A DNA stretch of 64,000 bases from Paguma larvata (lineage: Eukaryota > Chordata > Mammalia > Carnivora > Viverridae), in NCBI GenBank assembly GCA_030068075.1, contig CM057826.1, positions 100,057,804-100,121,803 on the forward strand. The letters run 5' to 3'. The notes beneath the pieces were generated by a model. That model did not search any database. It had not been told where the DNA came from and saw nothing but the letters and a program-made list of their open reading frames with translations. Below, one piece after another: positions 55,395 through 64,000 of this stretch (positions within the stretch are counted from its first letter, which is position 1; each line of letters opens with the position of its first letter). A program made the translations under genes and the position numbers.

Positions 55395-55862
55395 AGTGTA
55401 CTAGTCGGGGTTCTCTGGGGTTGGGGGGTGCCAACAGGATGTATATACAGAGAGAGATTTATCTCAAGGAAGTTGCTTATGGAATTGTGGAGGTGTGGCA
55501 AGTCCACAATCAGATGGGGAGTCTGGCAGCTGAATATCAAGAAGGAGTTGCAGTCTGAGTCCAGAGACAGCCCACTGTTGAACCAGGAAAAGTCAACGTG
55601 GCATATAAAGTCTGAAGATAGTCTGAAGAAGAATTCTCACTTGGTCAGGTAAGGTCATCTTTTGTTCTCTTCAAGCGTTCAGCTAATTGGATGAGGCTCA
55701 CCCACATTAGAGACTACAATAAGGTTTACTCAAAGTCCACCAATTTAAATGTAAATCTATCCAAAAACATCCTCGCAGAAACATCCAGAACAATGCCTGA
55801 CCACATATCTGGACAATGAGGTCCAGTCAAGTTGATACATAAAATTAACCATCAGAGTCATA
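55395..55862. repeat. Ancient mammalian interspersed repeat, family not named
   Basis: GTGTACTAGTCGGGGTTCTCTGG...CAGGATGTATATACAGAGAGAGATTTATC, TCAGCTAATTGGATGAGGCTCACCCACATTAGAGACTACAATAAG, GGACAATGAGGTCCAGTCAAGTTGATACATAAAATTAACCATCA. I know this ordered text as a common mammalian repeat starting 'AGTCAGGGTTCTCTGGAG' and ending 'CACATAAAATTAACCATCA'. I do not trust my memory of its name. Confidence 0.7.
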
Positions 55863-56027
55863 GGATCCAATACAAGGGGTTAAGGTTTGGGAGTCATGGG
55901 TCACAATCCTGTACCTCTCTAATTATCTGATTCATCAGTTTTCCAGCCTTAGTACAATCTTTAGGATATAACTTCTAAAGTAAAATTCCCACCTTTAATA
56001 GGCAAATATACTGATTGACTATTTTTA

Positions 56028-56292
56028 TTTTATTTTATTTTTTCTTTTTTTTATTATAATAGTTTATTTTCAAATTGGTTTACATATAACACCCAGTGTT
56101 CATCCCAACACGTGCCCTCTTTAATGTCCGTCACCCCCATCCCCCCACCCTCACCTCCCTCACCTCCCTCACCCTCAGATTGTTCTTAGTCTTTGAGAGT
56201 CTCTTATGTTTTATCTCCCTCCCTCTCTGTGTCTTTTTTTCCTTTCCCCTCTAGCCCTCCCCCTGGTTTTTGCTTAGTCTCACAAAGTCCAC
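56028..56292 (-). mobile_element. Young, 5'-truncated L1
   Basis: Minus-sense felid L1 3'UTR: T-rich tail complement, TTATTATAATAGTTTATTTTC, CACCCAGTGTTCATCCC, three CACCTCCCT units, TAGTCTTTGAGAGTCTCTTATG, ending CAAAGTCCACCTATT. CTATTTTTA at 56019-56027 and 56293-56301 is a short candidate duplication that overlaps the element's own tail. Same lineage as 2988-3163 and 43089-43476. Confidence 0.88.
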
Positions 56293-56301
56293 CTATTTTT
56301 A

Positions 56302-56635
56302 AGTGTCACTGTGCTGATCATAGTCCTCCCCACCCCCACTCCAAACTGCCAGGGGAATAGTAGCCAACATTTCTAAATAACTCAACCGTGGCTAAGGATA
56401 TCCTCAGGTAACTTCTTCATGTAGGAATCAAAACCTTCACATTCTTTAGTATCAGGCTCTAACTAATTGGATAAGCTAATTATAAAGAAAAAGAGCACGG
56501 TAGGCTCTAGAAATATGTATAAGGTTTTCTCATTACTTTAAATGTATAGTTTGTAAGCTGAGGGTTCAGAAGGTAGTTTTACTTTCTCTGCCATTCAATC
56601 ATTTAATCATCACTTAACTCCTGTTAAGCTACTAC
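56302..56635. other. Unassigned noncoding DNA
   Basis: No recognised repeat or exon. Confidence 0.4.
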
Positions 56636-56639
56636 CCCA

Positions 56640-56780
56640 CTCTAGGTTTTAATGTGCTATGCATGTTAACATGGGTAAGACAGTCTCTGTCCTCAAGTGG
56701 GTCAGATATAATGAGAAACAAACATGCATTCAGCAGAAATCACCCTAACCATTTAGTGAGTGTCTACTACATGATAGTGA
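56640..56780 (-). mobile_element. L2 LINE 3'-end relic
   Basis: GGGTAAGACAGTCTCTGTCCTCAAGTGGGTCAGATATAATGAGAAACAAAC resembles the antisense L2 3'UTR phrase 'AAGACA...GTCCCTGCCCTCAAGGAGCTCACA'. GAGTGTCTACTACATGATAG after it may be a second antisense L2/MIR piece. Confidence 0.5.
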
Positions 56781-57301
56781 CCATGCTGTATATTTTTTTC
56801 TTCCAGGCCTCACAAACTTCTCGAAGGCTAATAAATCCTACTTTACTTTGAGAATACTGAGCCTGTTTCCATAACTTGCTTAAGACCTCAGAACCAGTTT
56901 CCAAGAGTGAGCTATAAATATACTATAGCATATTTCTGCCTCTAAAATCCACTTTCTCATGCTACTATAGAACTATTGGTCAATAGAAGCCCAATAATTG
57001 TACCATCATCAACATGGCAAGAAGAAAAAACACAAGGATGACTCATTTGGAGAATATGACATTTAAGCTGGCTCAAATGGGCAAAATTTTGCCATAATGC
57101 ATTAAGAAAGGGTATTCTAAATATACCTAACAGCATAAAAGCTGGCATGGTAAAATCAAAGTGTCTGTTTTTCTGTTACTAGGGGAAGACTGCTATAGCA
57201 GCATGTAGGACATAAAGAAGAATTCAGAGATGGGGCCCAGGAAGTATCAGGCCTTGAATACAGATTTTTCCCTGCATGTATGGGGTGTTTTAAATTAAGA
57301 G
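56781..57301. other. Unassigned noncoding DNA
   Basis: No recognised repeat or exon. Confidence 0.4.
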
Positions 57302-57313
57302 TTTGCCATCACA

Positions 57314-57556
57314 GGGGCGCCCGGGTGGCTCAGTCAGCTGAGCGCCTGACTCTTGATTTCGGCTCAGATCATGATCCTAGGGTTATGAGATTGAGCTCTG
57401 GATCAGGCTCCAGGCTGAGCATGGAGACTGCCTGGGATTCTTTCTTTCTCTCCCTCTCTTTTTTTTTTCTCTCTCTCTCCATCTGCCCTCCTCCCTACTC
57501 ACGTACATGTATGCACATACATAATCTCTCTCACGTAAAAAACAAATATTTTTAAT
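57314..57556 (+). mobile_element. CAN SINE of a variant subfamily, with TSD
   Basis: Head GGGGCGCCCGGGTGGCTCAG, then GACTCTTGATTTCGGCTCAG and ATGATCCTAGGGTTATGAG, GCTGAGCATGGAGACTGCCTGGGATTC. It shares its post-head region with the GACTCTTGATTT type rather than the GACTTCGGCTCAG type. Tail CACGTAAAAAACAAATATTTTTAA. TTTGCCATCACA flanks at 57302-57313 and 57557-57568. Confidence 0.95.
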
Positions 57557-57569
57557 TTTGCCATCACAA

Positions 57570-58592
57570 TGTGGATGGTATCCTGTCATAAGGATATTAT
57601 AGTCTGAACAGCCAGGATTCAACCATAGTCGTCATGCCACTGAATTACTAACACTTTATCATTCAATCAGCATTTACAAGAGAATAGAAGGCTCCAAATT
57701 TTAAAAATATAACAATATTAAAATCAGCCTGTCATGAGTAATATGATCATTCCAATTTTAAAAAGATCAAAGTTATCATGAAATGTTAAAAGCGATATTT
57801 GGTTTAAAGAAGAAAATCTGTTAAAACCAAGAAAAATTCATATTTAAATAATAAAATGTTTTTTATGGTTCAATAAGCAAAGCATTTTCTGTGTCTATTT
57901 TGCTACTGCAAGCTACAAATAAGCTGGTTGGACAAAGGTAAATACTTTCCTATTAGCGTTCCTTCCACACACTCAGAGGACTCCACATCATCTCTGTCAT
58001 CTATGCCCTCACAATATTGCTGGCAATTTCATCACAAACACCAATGAGAAACATAAAAACGAATATCGGCTATTCGACAAAGTATTTCAACTTTTTCTGC
58101 AGAACTTTAACTTTTTTGGGGATACTAGTTATAAATTTCACGCATATTCCAAACGATGGGTCCACATCATTCAATTTGTGTCCTTTAATTAATTGACATT
58201 ATATTTGATTTAAAATTTAATAACTTGCAGTATGGAAGCTCATGCTTTAAGAGGAATGCCTATACAGCACCCTGTAAAATACTTTTGAAACGACGTTTAA
58301 AATAATTATCTGTATATAATTCAAAAGCTTACTTACTTCTCTTTAATCTTTACAGTCTTTAAGATGAGAAACCATTAGTTCTTTCCCACCATGTACTTAA
58401 TTGAGATTCAAAATACTCACTTTTGGAGGGTAGAGTTCAACAGAACTCATTTATATGTATACACTTTGTTCTCAACTTCCTTCATAACTTTGATTATAAA
58501 GATCTACCAAATGACTGCTGTATGTTTCCTTAATTGATCATCAGAGGAAGAATGGGTCTTTAATATCTCCTTTTAAAAGACACTTTCATAAG
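57570..58592. promoter_or_regulatory. Candidate conserved noncoding block (repeat-free, 1 kb)
   Basis: A repeat-free kilobase between two SINEs, A+T-rich but with retained CpGs (AAACGAATATCGGC, GAAACGACG). It contains homeodomain-like words such as TTTAATTAATTGACA and ATAATTATC. No open frame of note. Function is inferred from texture only. Confidence 0.2.
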
Positions 58593-58608
58593 TTAAAACT
58601 TTAATTTC

Positions 58609-58821
58609 TTTTTTTTTTAAGTTTATTTATTCATTTTGAGAGAGAAAGAAAGTATGAGCAGGGGAGGGCCAGAGAAAGGAAGAGAGAGAGAATCCCAAGC
58701 AGTGTCTCCACACTGACACCACAGAGCCCAATGCAAGGCTCAAACTCACGAACCATGAGATGATGACCTGAGCCAAGACTAAGAGTCGGATACTCAACCA
58801 ACTGAGCCATTCAGGTGTCCC
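58609..58821 (-). mobile_element. CAN SINE with TSD
   Basis: Antisense tail TTTTTTTTTAAGTTTATTTATTC, GA-rich block, GTCTCCACACTGACACCACAGAGCCC, GAACCATGAGATGATGACCTGAGC and head complement CAACTGAGCCATTCAGGTGTCCC. TAAAACTTTAATTTC at 58594-58608 and 58822-58836 is a perfect 15-bp duplication. Confidence 0.95.
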
Positions 58822-58836
58822 TAAAACTTTAATTTC

Positions 58837-60120
58837 CTAAGTCAATGTCCATCACACTGGGTTCTGAGGACCTCCAAGGGAAGACTGAGGAATTTTTTTT
58901 TGCTTTTAAAAGAAGTCTCAATGGTTTCCAAGCTTGAGAAACACACTGTTTTCCAGAAGTGATATCTAGCAAATTTAACAAGCCAAACATCTTTGTTATT
59001 TTGGAGGCAATAAAGTGGGAAATGCACGTTTTGTGCAGATATTCCAAATCTTCTTGGGATTTACGAGTACATTTTAATAGTGAAATTTCCACAAAGTACA
59101 GTCTGGAGAAGGATATCCAAATGCCAACACAAACAAACATTATCAGAGCCCACATCATTTCAGGAAGCATGGCCTACTGAAGAAGTTACTCCACAGTAGA
59201 GCACTCAGTGTGAAAATGTATACAGGAAAATTCTATAACAAGTCAAAAACGATGACGACAGTCTCTAAGATAAATTCCAAGTTCTTCACTCCCTCCCCCA
59301 AATTTTGCTGTATCAAACACTGTTACACATAATTTAGCCATCACCTGGGGTTTAGAGATACACTTTAGAGATTCACTTGTTTTGTTCAGCAAAGCATTCA
59401 ACATCATTGGGTATTAATGCACCCACAGATATACAAACAGAACACCAGGTTTAGAAACCAGATGTAACGTAAAGCAAATATCTAGAGCTCTCTTTGGATA
59501 TACAAATCGAACCAATGCATGTTATTTGCTCACTCAGAATTTCTTTTTTCATAAAATGTTACAGAAGCTTGCCACACTAAGGGTTCCTTTCCTAAAAGAT
59601 CTTAGATATGTACAAACTTTCATTCTATGTGCTTCCCATTCTCTCCAGCACAGTGTAAACTTATTACATAATCATCAGAAACTTTTATGGGCCTCTTAAA
59701 TTTGTGTGTGTTTTTGTTCATGTGTATATTTTTTTCTCTTCCAAAATGCTATGAGATTCCGTTTGGTTTCCTGAAAGCCTGGGTAAAGTCTTGGATTAAA
59801 TCAGTCCAAAGTGCCAGTTCCAAATGGTGCCTAGAGCTCCAAAACATATTTGTGCTTGGAGAAAGTGTCCTGGCTTATTGGACACACTCGCTTTTGGTGT
59901 TCACCTTGTTCCTCACAGAGCACCTTGGGAAAGGTCAATACTTGTTAGGAGGGGGAAAAGTCCTTTTTAGACCCACCTATTCCTTAAAAAGTGAAGAGTA
60001 TCGTTTATATTCTGAAAAGAGGTGAATGGTTCAACTGTTATAAACCAATTGTACAAAGGGTTTGTACAAAGGGTTATAGCATAAAGCCAAAACATTTGTC
60101 CACCTAAATCTTCTTTGAGC
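58837..60120. other. Unassigned, repeat-poor DNA
   Basis: About 1.3 kb with no repeat. A 113-codon minus-strand frame (58829-59170) and a 112-codon plus frame (59687-60025) lack recognisable domains. A 12-bp near-tandem repeat TTGTACAAAGGG occurs at 60049-60060 and 60062-60073. Confidence 0.4.
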
Positions 60121-60124
60121 ATCT

Positions 60125-60290
60125 GTGCTCTGTGATGAGGATAAACAGATGAAATGGATGTATTTTCTCCCCTCTAGGTGCTAAAATCTACTGGAAGAGA
60201 CAGCTATATAAATAGACAATTACAGTCCTATGTCATATGTGCTACAAGAATATGTGAATATAGTAAAGCGGAACCCAAAGAAGGAGAGGA
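60125..60290 (-). mobile_element. L2 LINE 3'-end relic
   Basis: TTCTCCCCTCTAGGTGCTAAAATCTACTGGAAGAGACAGCTATATAAATAGACAATTACAG resembles the antisense L2 3'UTR phrase 'CCTGCCCTCAAGGAGCTTACAATCTAGTGGG..AGACAGACAAGTAAACAGGCAATTACA'. Confidence 0.6.
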
Positions 60291-60291
<1 letters not shown>

Positions 60292-60324
<33 letters not shown>

Positions 60325-60340
60325 TGTGTGTGTGTGTGTA
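60292..60340. repeat. (TG)n microsatellite
   Basis: About 24 TG units with one TC interruption. Confidence 0.96.
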
Positions 60341-62907
60341 ATTTTTCCCTACTGCTGCCATCTCTTTCAAGAAGCCTCATGAGACAGAGGAAAAACAAAC
60401 AAGTGCTGAATATGCATCTGGAGGTATTACACAGGGGCTAGGGCTTCATTATATTGGGATTGAATACGATGCTGATTACATAAGTATCATTACCTGCCTG
60501 TATTGGCTTTGACTATTTCTAGCACATTGCTAAGAACTGAGGTTTCTCAGTGGCAGTGCCAAGGAAACTGTTGGAGGTTGCCAGTCATTTTAGAGAAACG
60601 CCACAGAACACTACATGCCAGATGGCTACTGATGAAAGTGATGAAGGTTCCCGCTTGGAAATGAAGTCCAATTCCATATTTGGTCCTTCTTTCCTTCTTT
60701 CTCTTTTGAATGCATAAGAGAGTACAAACTCAGCCTTTTTCTACGCTTGTCACACAAAATACCCATTGTCCTTTCTTCTTTTAAGAAGGTCCTGGGGAGA
60801 TGGAATCAAGTAGAATCTACTTTATCCCAAAGCCTGAAAGGTCCCAAGCCCTGCCTCTCACTGAGTCAGGCCTTTTCTCTTTTACCTCTTCTTATTCATG
60901 ACTGCCAGAAACGACTGTCAATGGAACCTACTCAGGGTTGGCCTGCCAGGGACTCAAGTTTCTGTGAGGTAAGTTTTTCCCATCTCAACATCTCATGGAA
61001 GGGAAAAAAAATAAATGTTCTGCTGGAAATGTCTTATAATGGTTCTGCTTTGTAGAAGAAGTTCACCCAGTCTCTATCGAGGACATTTCCTACAACCTCA
61101 CCTCCCTGCCACCTTTTATTTCCCTGACTAGAGCATAATATGAGGAATAATTGCTCCTGCATCACCCTAAGTGGAGGGGGCTCCACTGAGACAGCAATCC
61201 TGGTCTATCTCCCCTTCTTTTCTTACTGTACCTGAGGGAAGTGAAATGGTAATAAGAAAAATAAACTTAGGCTGCTTCTCCCAGCACCTTGCTTCTTTCA
61301 CACTAGGAGCTAAGTCACTAATGTGCCCACCTGGGTGGGCAAGTCCCCTTAGTCTGCTAAGCATCAGGTGACCATCTTGCCTAGACACCTATAACCATCA
61401 TCCAAACTATTTTAAGGTGACATTTTGGTACTCTATCTGCTAGTAGATCCTTTCAAAGACCCTTGGCAGATAAGAAGGAGTGATGTGAACTCTAAAAAAT
61501 ACCCTTCACTCTTTCAGAGTAGATTTTTTATTGGACAGAAAGCATTGTGTTGCTTTCTGTTCTTTGCCCTTGAAGTATAGAAGGCCTTACTAGGAAAAAG
61601 GGAAATAGCAGCAGATTTCTCGATCTACCACGAGGATTGATAAGAAAGCCCCAAGATGAAGCAGAACAAGTTGGGAAAACTCTACTTTTTGATGCCTTTA
61701 ACTTGAGTTTTGTCCTTAAGGGTAGGTAAAAAGCATTGTGACATTCAGACATTCTGAGTTCACAACTATCTTGGGTCTTCTCCCTTCTTCTGCCTACCAC
61801 ATTCCCATAACTCTATCTCCAAAAATCCTTCCTAAAGCTTCCCATGAAGTGTGCTCTGGTCTCTGACACCCAGAATGATGTTACTCTCTAGTTTTCCACT
61901 GTGTCTTGTAAAAAGGCATTTGAATGAATCAATGAATGAATGAATGAGTAATGATAAAAGAAATGGACTGTCCCTTGCTTACCCATCTGTAAAAGATGGA
62001 AACTTCTCTGATCTTCCTCAGGGTTACTTTTCTGCCCCAATGAAGCCTCGGGGGCACCTGGAGCCCAGAAGCTCCTCATCTAATAACCTAATAAAAAGTG
62101 TGAAGAACATGAAACTTGATTTTCATCACAATGGACTTTATTCTACAATGCCTTGGACACTGGGGCTAGCATAAGGTCTGTACTATTTAGGCTTCAAGTA
62201 TTTTCAATGGGGCCAGACAGCTGGACTGCCCAGCCTGAGACCAGGTCTCTACCGGCACAGGATGGTGAGAGAAAGGGCAGTATTCCAGGCAATCTGGAGG
62301 AACAGAGACTGAGCTTGGCTAGAAAAGACCTGAGAAAAGCAATTTTGATGCCTGGATAATCGCCCCCGTTGCTTGCAAAGCATTCCAGTGGAAACCTGTC
62401 CCAGGGGTTTCCAGGCTTAGAAAGTAAAATGATTGAAGCTCAATCCAGAATGAGGGTAGTGAGGCAATTAAGCAGAGGAACAAGTGGGGCCTTTGCCTGG
62501 AGCAACTTCTGTCCCATCAATTGAGAAAATTTACTTGCCCTCAAAGGAAGGTTATTTCAGCACCTGGCACCAGAATTCTCAATATATGAGCTCTATAGTC
62601 TCCTTTGATCTGCAGTTACCAGTTCCTGGATTATCAGGCAGTAACTAAGGGAAAGAACATGTTCTCTACCTGCACTTGGCTCATAAGCTGTGATCAGCAA
62701 TAAGGGATGCAGATGCCATGTAGCTAGCCTGCTTCATGTACAGGCTTATTCATCAGGGCCCCCTTCCAAAGAATCAGCAGAAGAGATTTTAGTCACCTGA
62801 AGTTCAGACTATATCTATATTTATGCTATCCATTACTTTTAGCTTATAACATCTTTCATCTCCTAGCCCTCATGACAAAATGCCACCCAAAGAGACTCCA
62901 GGTACTA
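60341..62907. other. Unassigned, slightly G+C-richer DNA
   Basis: About 2.5 kb with no confident interspersed repeat apart from a (TGAA)n run at about 61921-61948. Frames of 60-102 codons are short, overlap on both strands and show no domain. GTGAGGTAAGTTTTT at 60964 resembles a splice donor, but no matching acceptor or coding frame supports an exon. Confidence 0.4.
61920..61948. repeat. (TGAA)n microsatellite
   Basis: About six TGAA units with one TCAA variant. Confidence 0.85.
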
Positions 62908-63124
62908 TTTTTTTTAATGTTTATTTATTTTTGAGAGAGAGAGAGAGCGCGCGCGCACAAGCAGGGGAGGGGCAGAGAGAGAAAGGGAGACACAGAAACA
63001 GAAGCAGAGTCCAGGCTCCAGGCTTCTGTCAGCCCAGAGCCCGATGTGGGGCTCGAACTCACTAGCCATGACATGACCTGAGCCGAAGTCGGGCACTTAA
63101 CTGACTGAGCCACCCAGGTGTCCC
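62908..63124 (-). mobile_element. CAN SINE
   Basis: Antisense tail TTTTTTTTAATGTTTATTTATTTTTG, GAGAGAGAGAGAGCGCGCGCGC, CAGGCTCCAGGCTTCTGTCAGCCCAGAGCC, GGGGCTCGAACTCAC, TGACCTGAGCCGAAGTCGGGC and head complement ACTGACTGAGCCACCCAGGTGTCCC. The CpG-containing head region is well kept. No target duplication could be read because the head side is overprinted by the next SINE. Confidence 0.95.
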
Positions 63125-63137
63125 TGGTTTTGTTTTT

Positions 63138-63320
63138 GGTTTTTTCTTTAACATTTTTATTTTATTTTTTACATAGAGACAGACCGTGAGCAAGGGAAGG
63201 GCAGAGAGGGAGGGAGATACAGAATCTGAAGCAGGCTCCGGGCTCTGAGCTGTCAGCACAGAGCCCGACCATGACCTGAGCTGAAGTCGGCCGCTTAACC
63301 AACTGAGCCATCCAGGCACT
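63138..63320 (-). mobile_element. CAN SINE with internal deletion and TSD
   Basis: Antisense tail TTTTTTCTTTAACATTTTTATTT, GCAGGCTCCGGGCTCTGAGCTGTCAGCACAGAGCCCGA, then directly CCATGACCTGAGC (the GGCTCGAACTCACGAACC part is missing), and head complement AACTGAGCCATCCAGGCAC. CCTGGTTTTGTTTTT at 63123-63137 and 63321-63335 flanks it. Confidence 0.95.
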
Positions 63321-63355
63321 CCTGGTTTTGTTTTTTAAGATGGGGATACATTTGG

Positions 63356-63530
63356 GGTTCAGGCAGTCCTGAATTCAAATCTGTCCTGAGACTCAGAAAA
63401 ATGGAAATAGTACGGCATCATCTCACACATTTGTTATAAGGGCCAAATGAAACATTTTATATCAAGGACCAAAAGAGCATGTTATATGACTGGCATATAG
63501 TAAGTGCAGAATAAATGATCACTCTCTTCC
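63356..63530 (-). repeat. MIR relic
   Basis: GGTTCAGGCAGTCCTGAATTCAAATCTG, then GTTATAAGGGCCAAATGAAACATTTTATATC, then ATGACTGGCATATAGTAAGTGCAGAATAAATGATC: antisense MIR in order. Confidence 0.7.
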
Positions 63531-63774
63531 CCAATCTATCCCCTAGGCTGGACCTAGAGAGCCATTATAGACAAATAGTTCCCGTTCTGGTGGTGTGCTT
63601 AAGAGAGCCTATTGTTTAATTCCAGGAATTTTGTGAGCCAGTTGTTGCATGTTGGGATCTTAACAATGGCCACAGGGGTAGTATTCACAGTGCAGAAATA
63701 GGCAGATACTGTTAATCAGGCTTTCCATCCGCCCAGCTAGAGATCTGGTTTATTGACATACTACCAGTGGTTCT

Positions 63775-63940
63775 CAAGGTATGATCCTGCAACATCAGCA
63801 ACCACATTACTAGGAATCTTTTGGAATGCAAATTATCCAGTCAACATCTCAACCCTAATAAAACCTAAACTCTGGGTGTGGGGCATAGAAATATGTTTTA
63901 ATAGTCCCTTCCAAGGACAGGTGTACATGGCATGTTAAAT
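63775..63940 (-). mobile_element. MER5-type hAT-Charlie MITE
   Basis: CAGTGGTTCTCAAGGTATGATCCTGCAACATCAGC...ATTACTAGGAATCTTTTGGAATGCAAATTATCC is the antisense MER5A/B order. The right end is indistinct. Confidence 0.7.
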
Positions 63941-64000
63941 GACTTGCCGGCAGGTCAGTGTGGCTGGAACTAAGTAAGCCAGAGAAAGAGAGAGAGTAGT

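Noticed and set aside
60964..60980. Splice-donor-like GTGAGGTAAGTTTTT
   Set aside because: No coding frame with a matching acceptor was found. Isolated donor matches are frequent by chance.

Overview
This is a mammalian nuclear window from a carnivoran, most likely a cat-family (felid) genome. Four things point there. About twenty tRNA-Lys-derived CAN SINEs carry the feliform head (GGGGCGCCTGGGTGGCTCAG type), body and CT-rich, A-rich tail. Several L1 copies end in the 3' sequence GTTATATGTAAACCAATT...ATTATAATA. The base composition is A+T-rich, with no CpG island. Every long open frame is either repeat-derived or random. I see no convincing protein-coding gene, tRNA gene, rRNA, CRISPR array or bacterial-type operon, so no set of genes works together here. 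The stretch reads as intergenic or deep intronic DNA, and its content is mostly a layered record of transposon insertion.

Layout. 1-3.5 kb: A+T-rich DNA with old L1 pieces and a 176-bp young L1 3' end. 3.5-8.9 kb: mostly unassigned sequence, with MIR/L2 relics, one SINE and a 79-codon open frame of unknown meaning. 8.9-12 kb: old antisense L1 with a ~175-bp segment present twice. 12-17 kb: three SINEs and one L2 fragment. 17.7-18.5 kb: a 5'-truncated L1. 20.7-21.1 kb: repeat-free sequence that looks like a conserved noncoding element. 21.3-25 kb: SINEs and a 1.5-kb L1 that keeps 196 codons of ORF2. 27.2-28.85 kb: a solo ERV-type LTR holding a second LTR-like element, itself holding a 5'-truncated SINE, followed by a hAT-Charlie MITE. 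30-33 kb: a SINE pair and two more SINEs. 33.9-36.7 kb: a G+C-rich segment of unknown origin joined to a 2.4-kb older L1 with a SINE inside. 36.7-41 kb: purine-rich ancient repeats, one SINE and a second solo LTR with TATA and poly(A) signals. 41.7-43.8 kb: a SINE with a double A-tail, a CA repeat, and a 735-bp L1 whose 5' part is inverted (twin-priming signature) inside an old MIR. 45-56.3 kb: MIR, MER5A and other old relics, two SINEs and two L1 3' ends. 57-64 kb: four SINEs, a 1-kb repeat-free block, and L2, MIR and MER5 relics.

Target-site duplications (TSDs) read directly from the sequence fix the boundaries of most young elements and give insertion order in nested cases. Family names for old repeats come from remembered consensus texture and should be confirmed with RepeatMasker. 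I found no previously undescribed biological system. The most informative features are the nested or rearranged insertions and two candidate conserved noncoding blocks.
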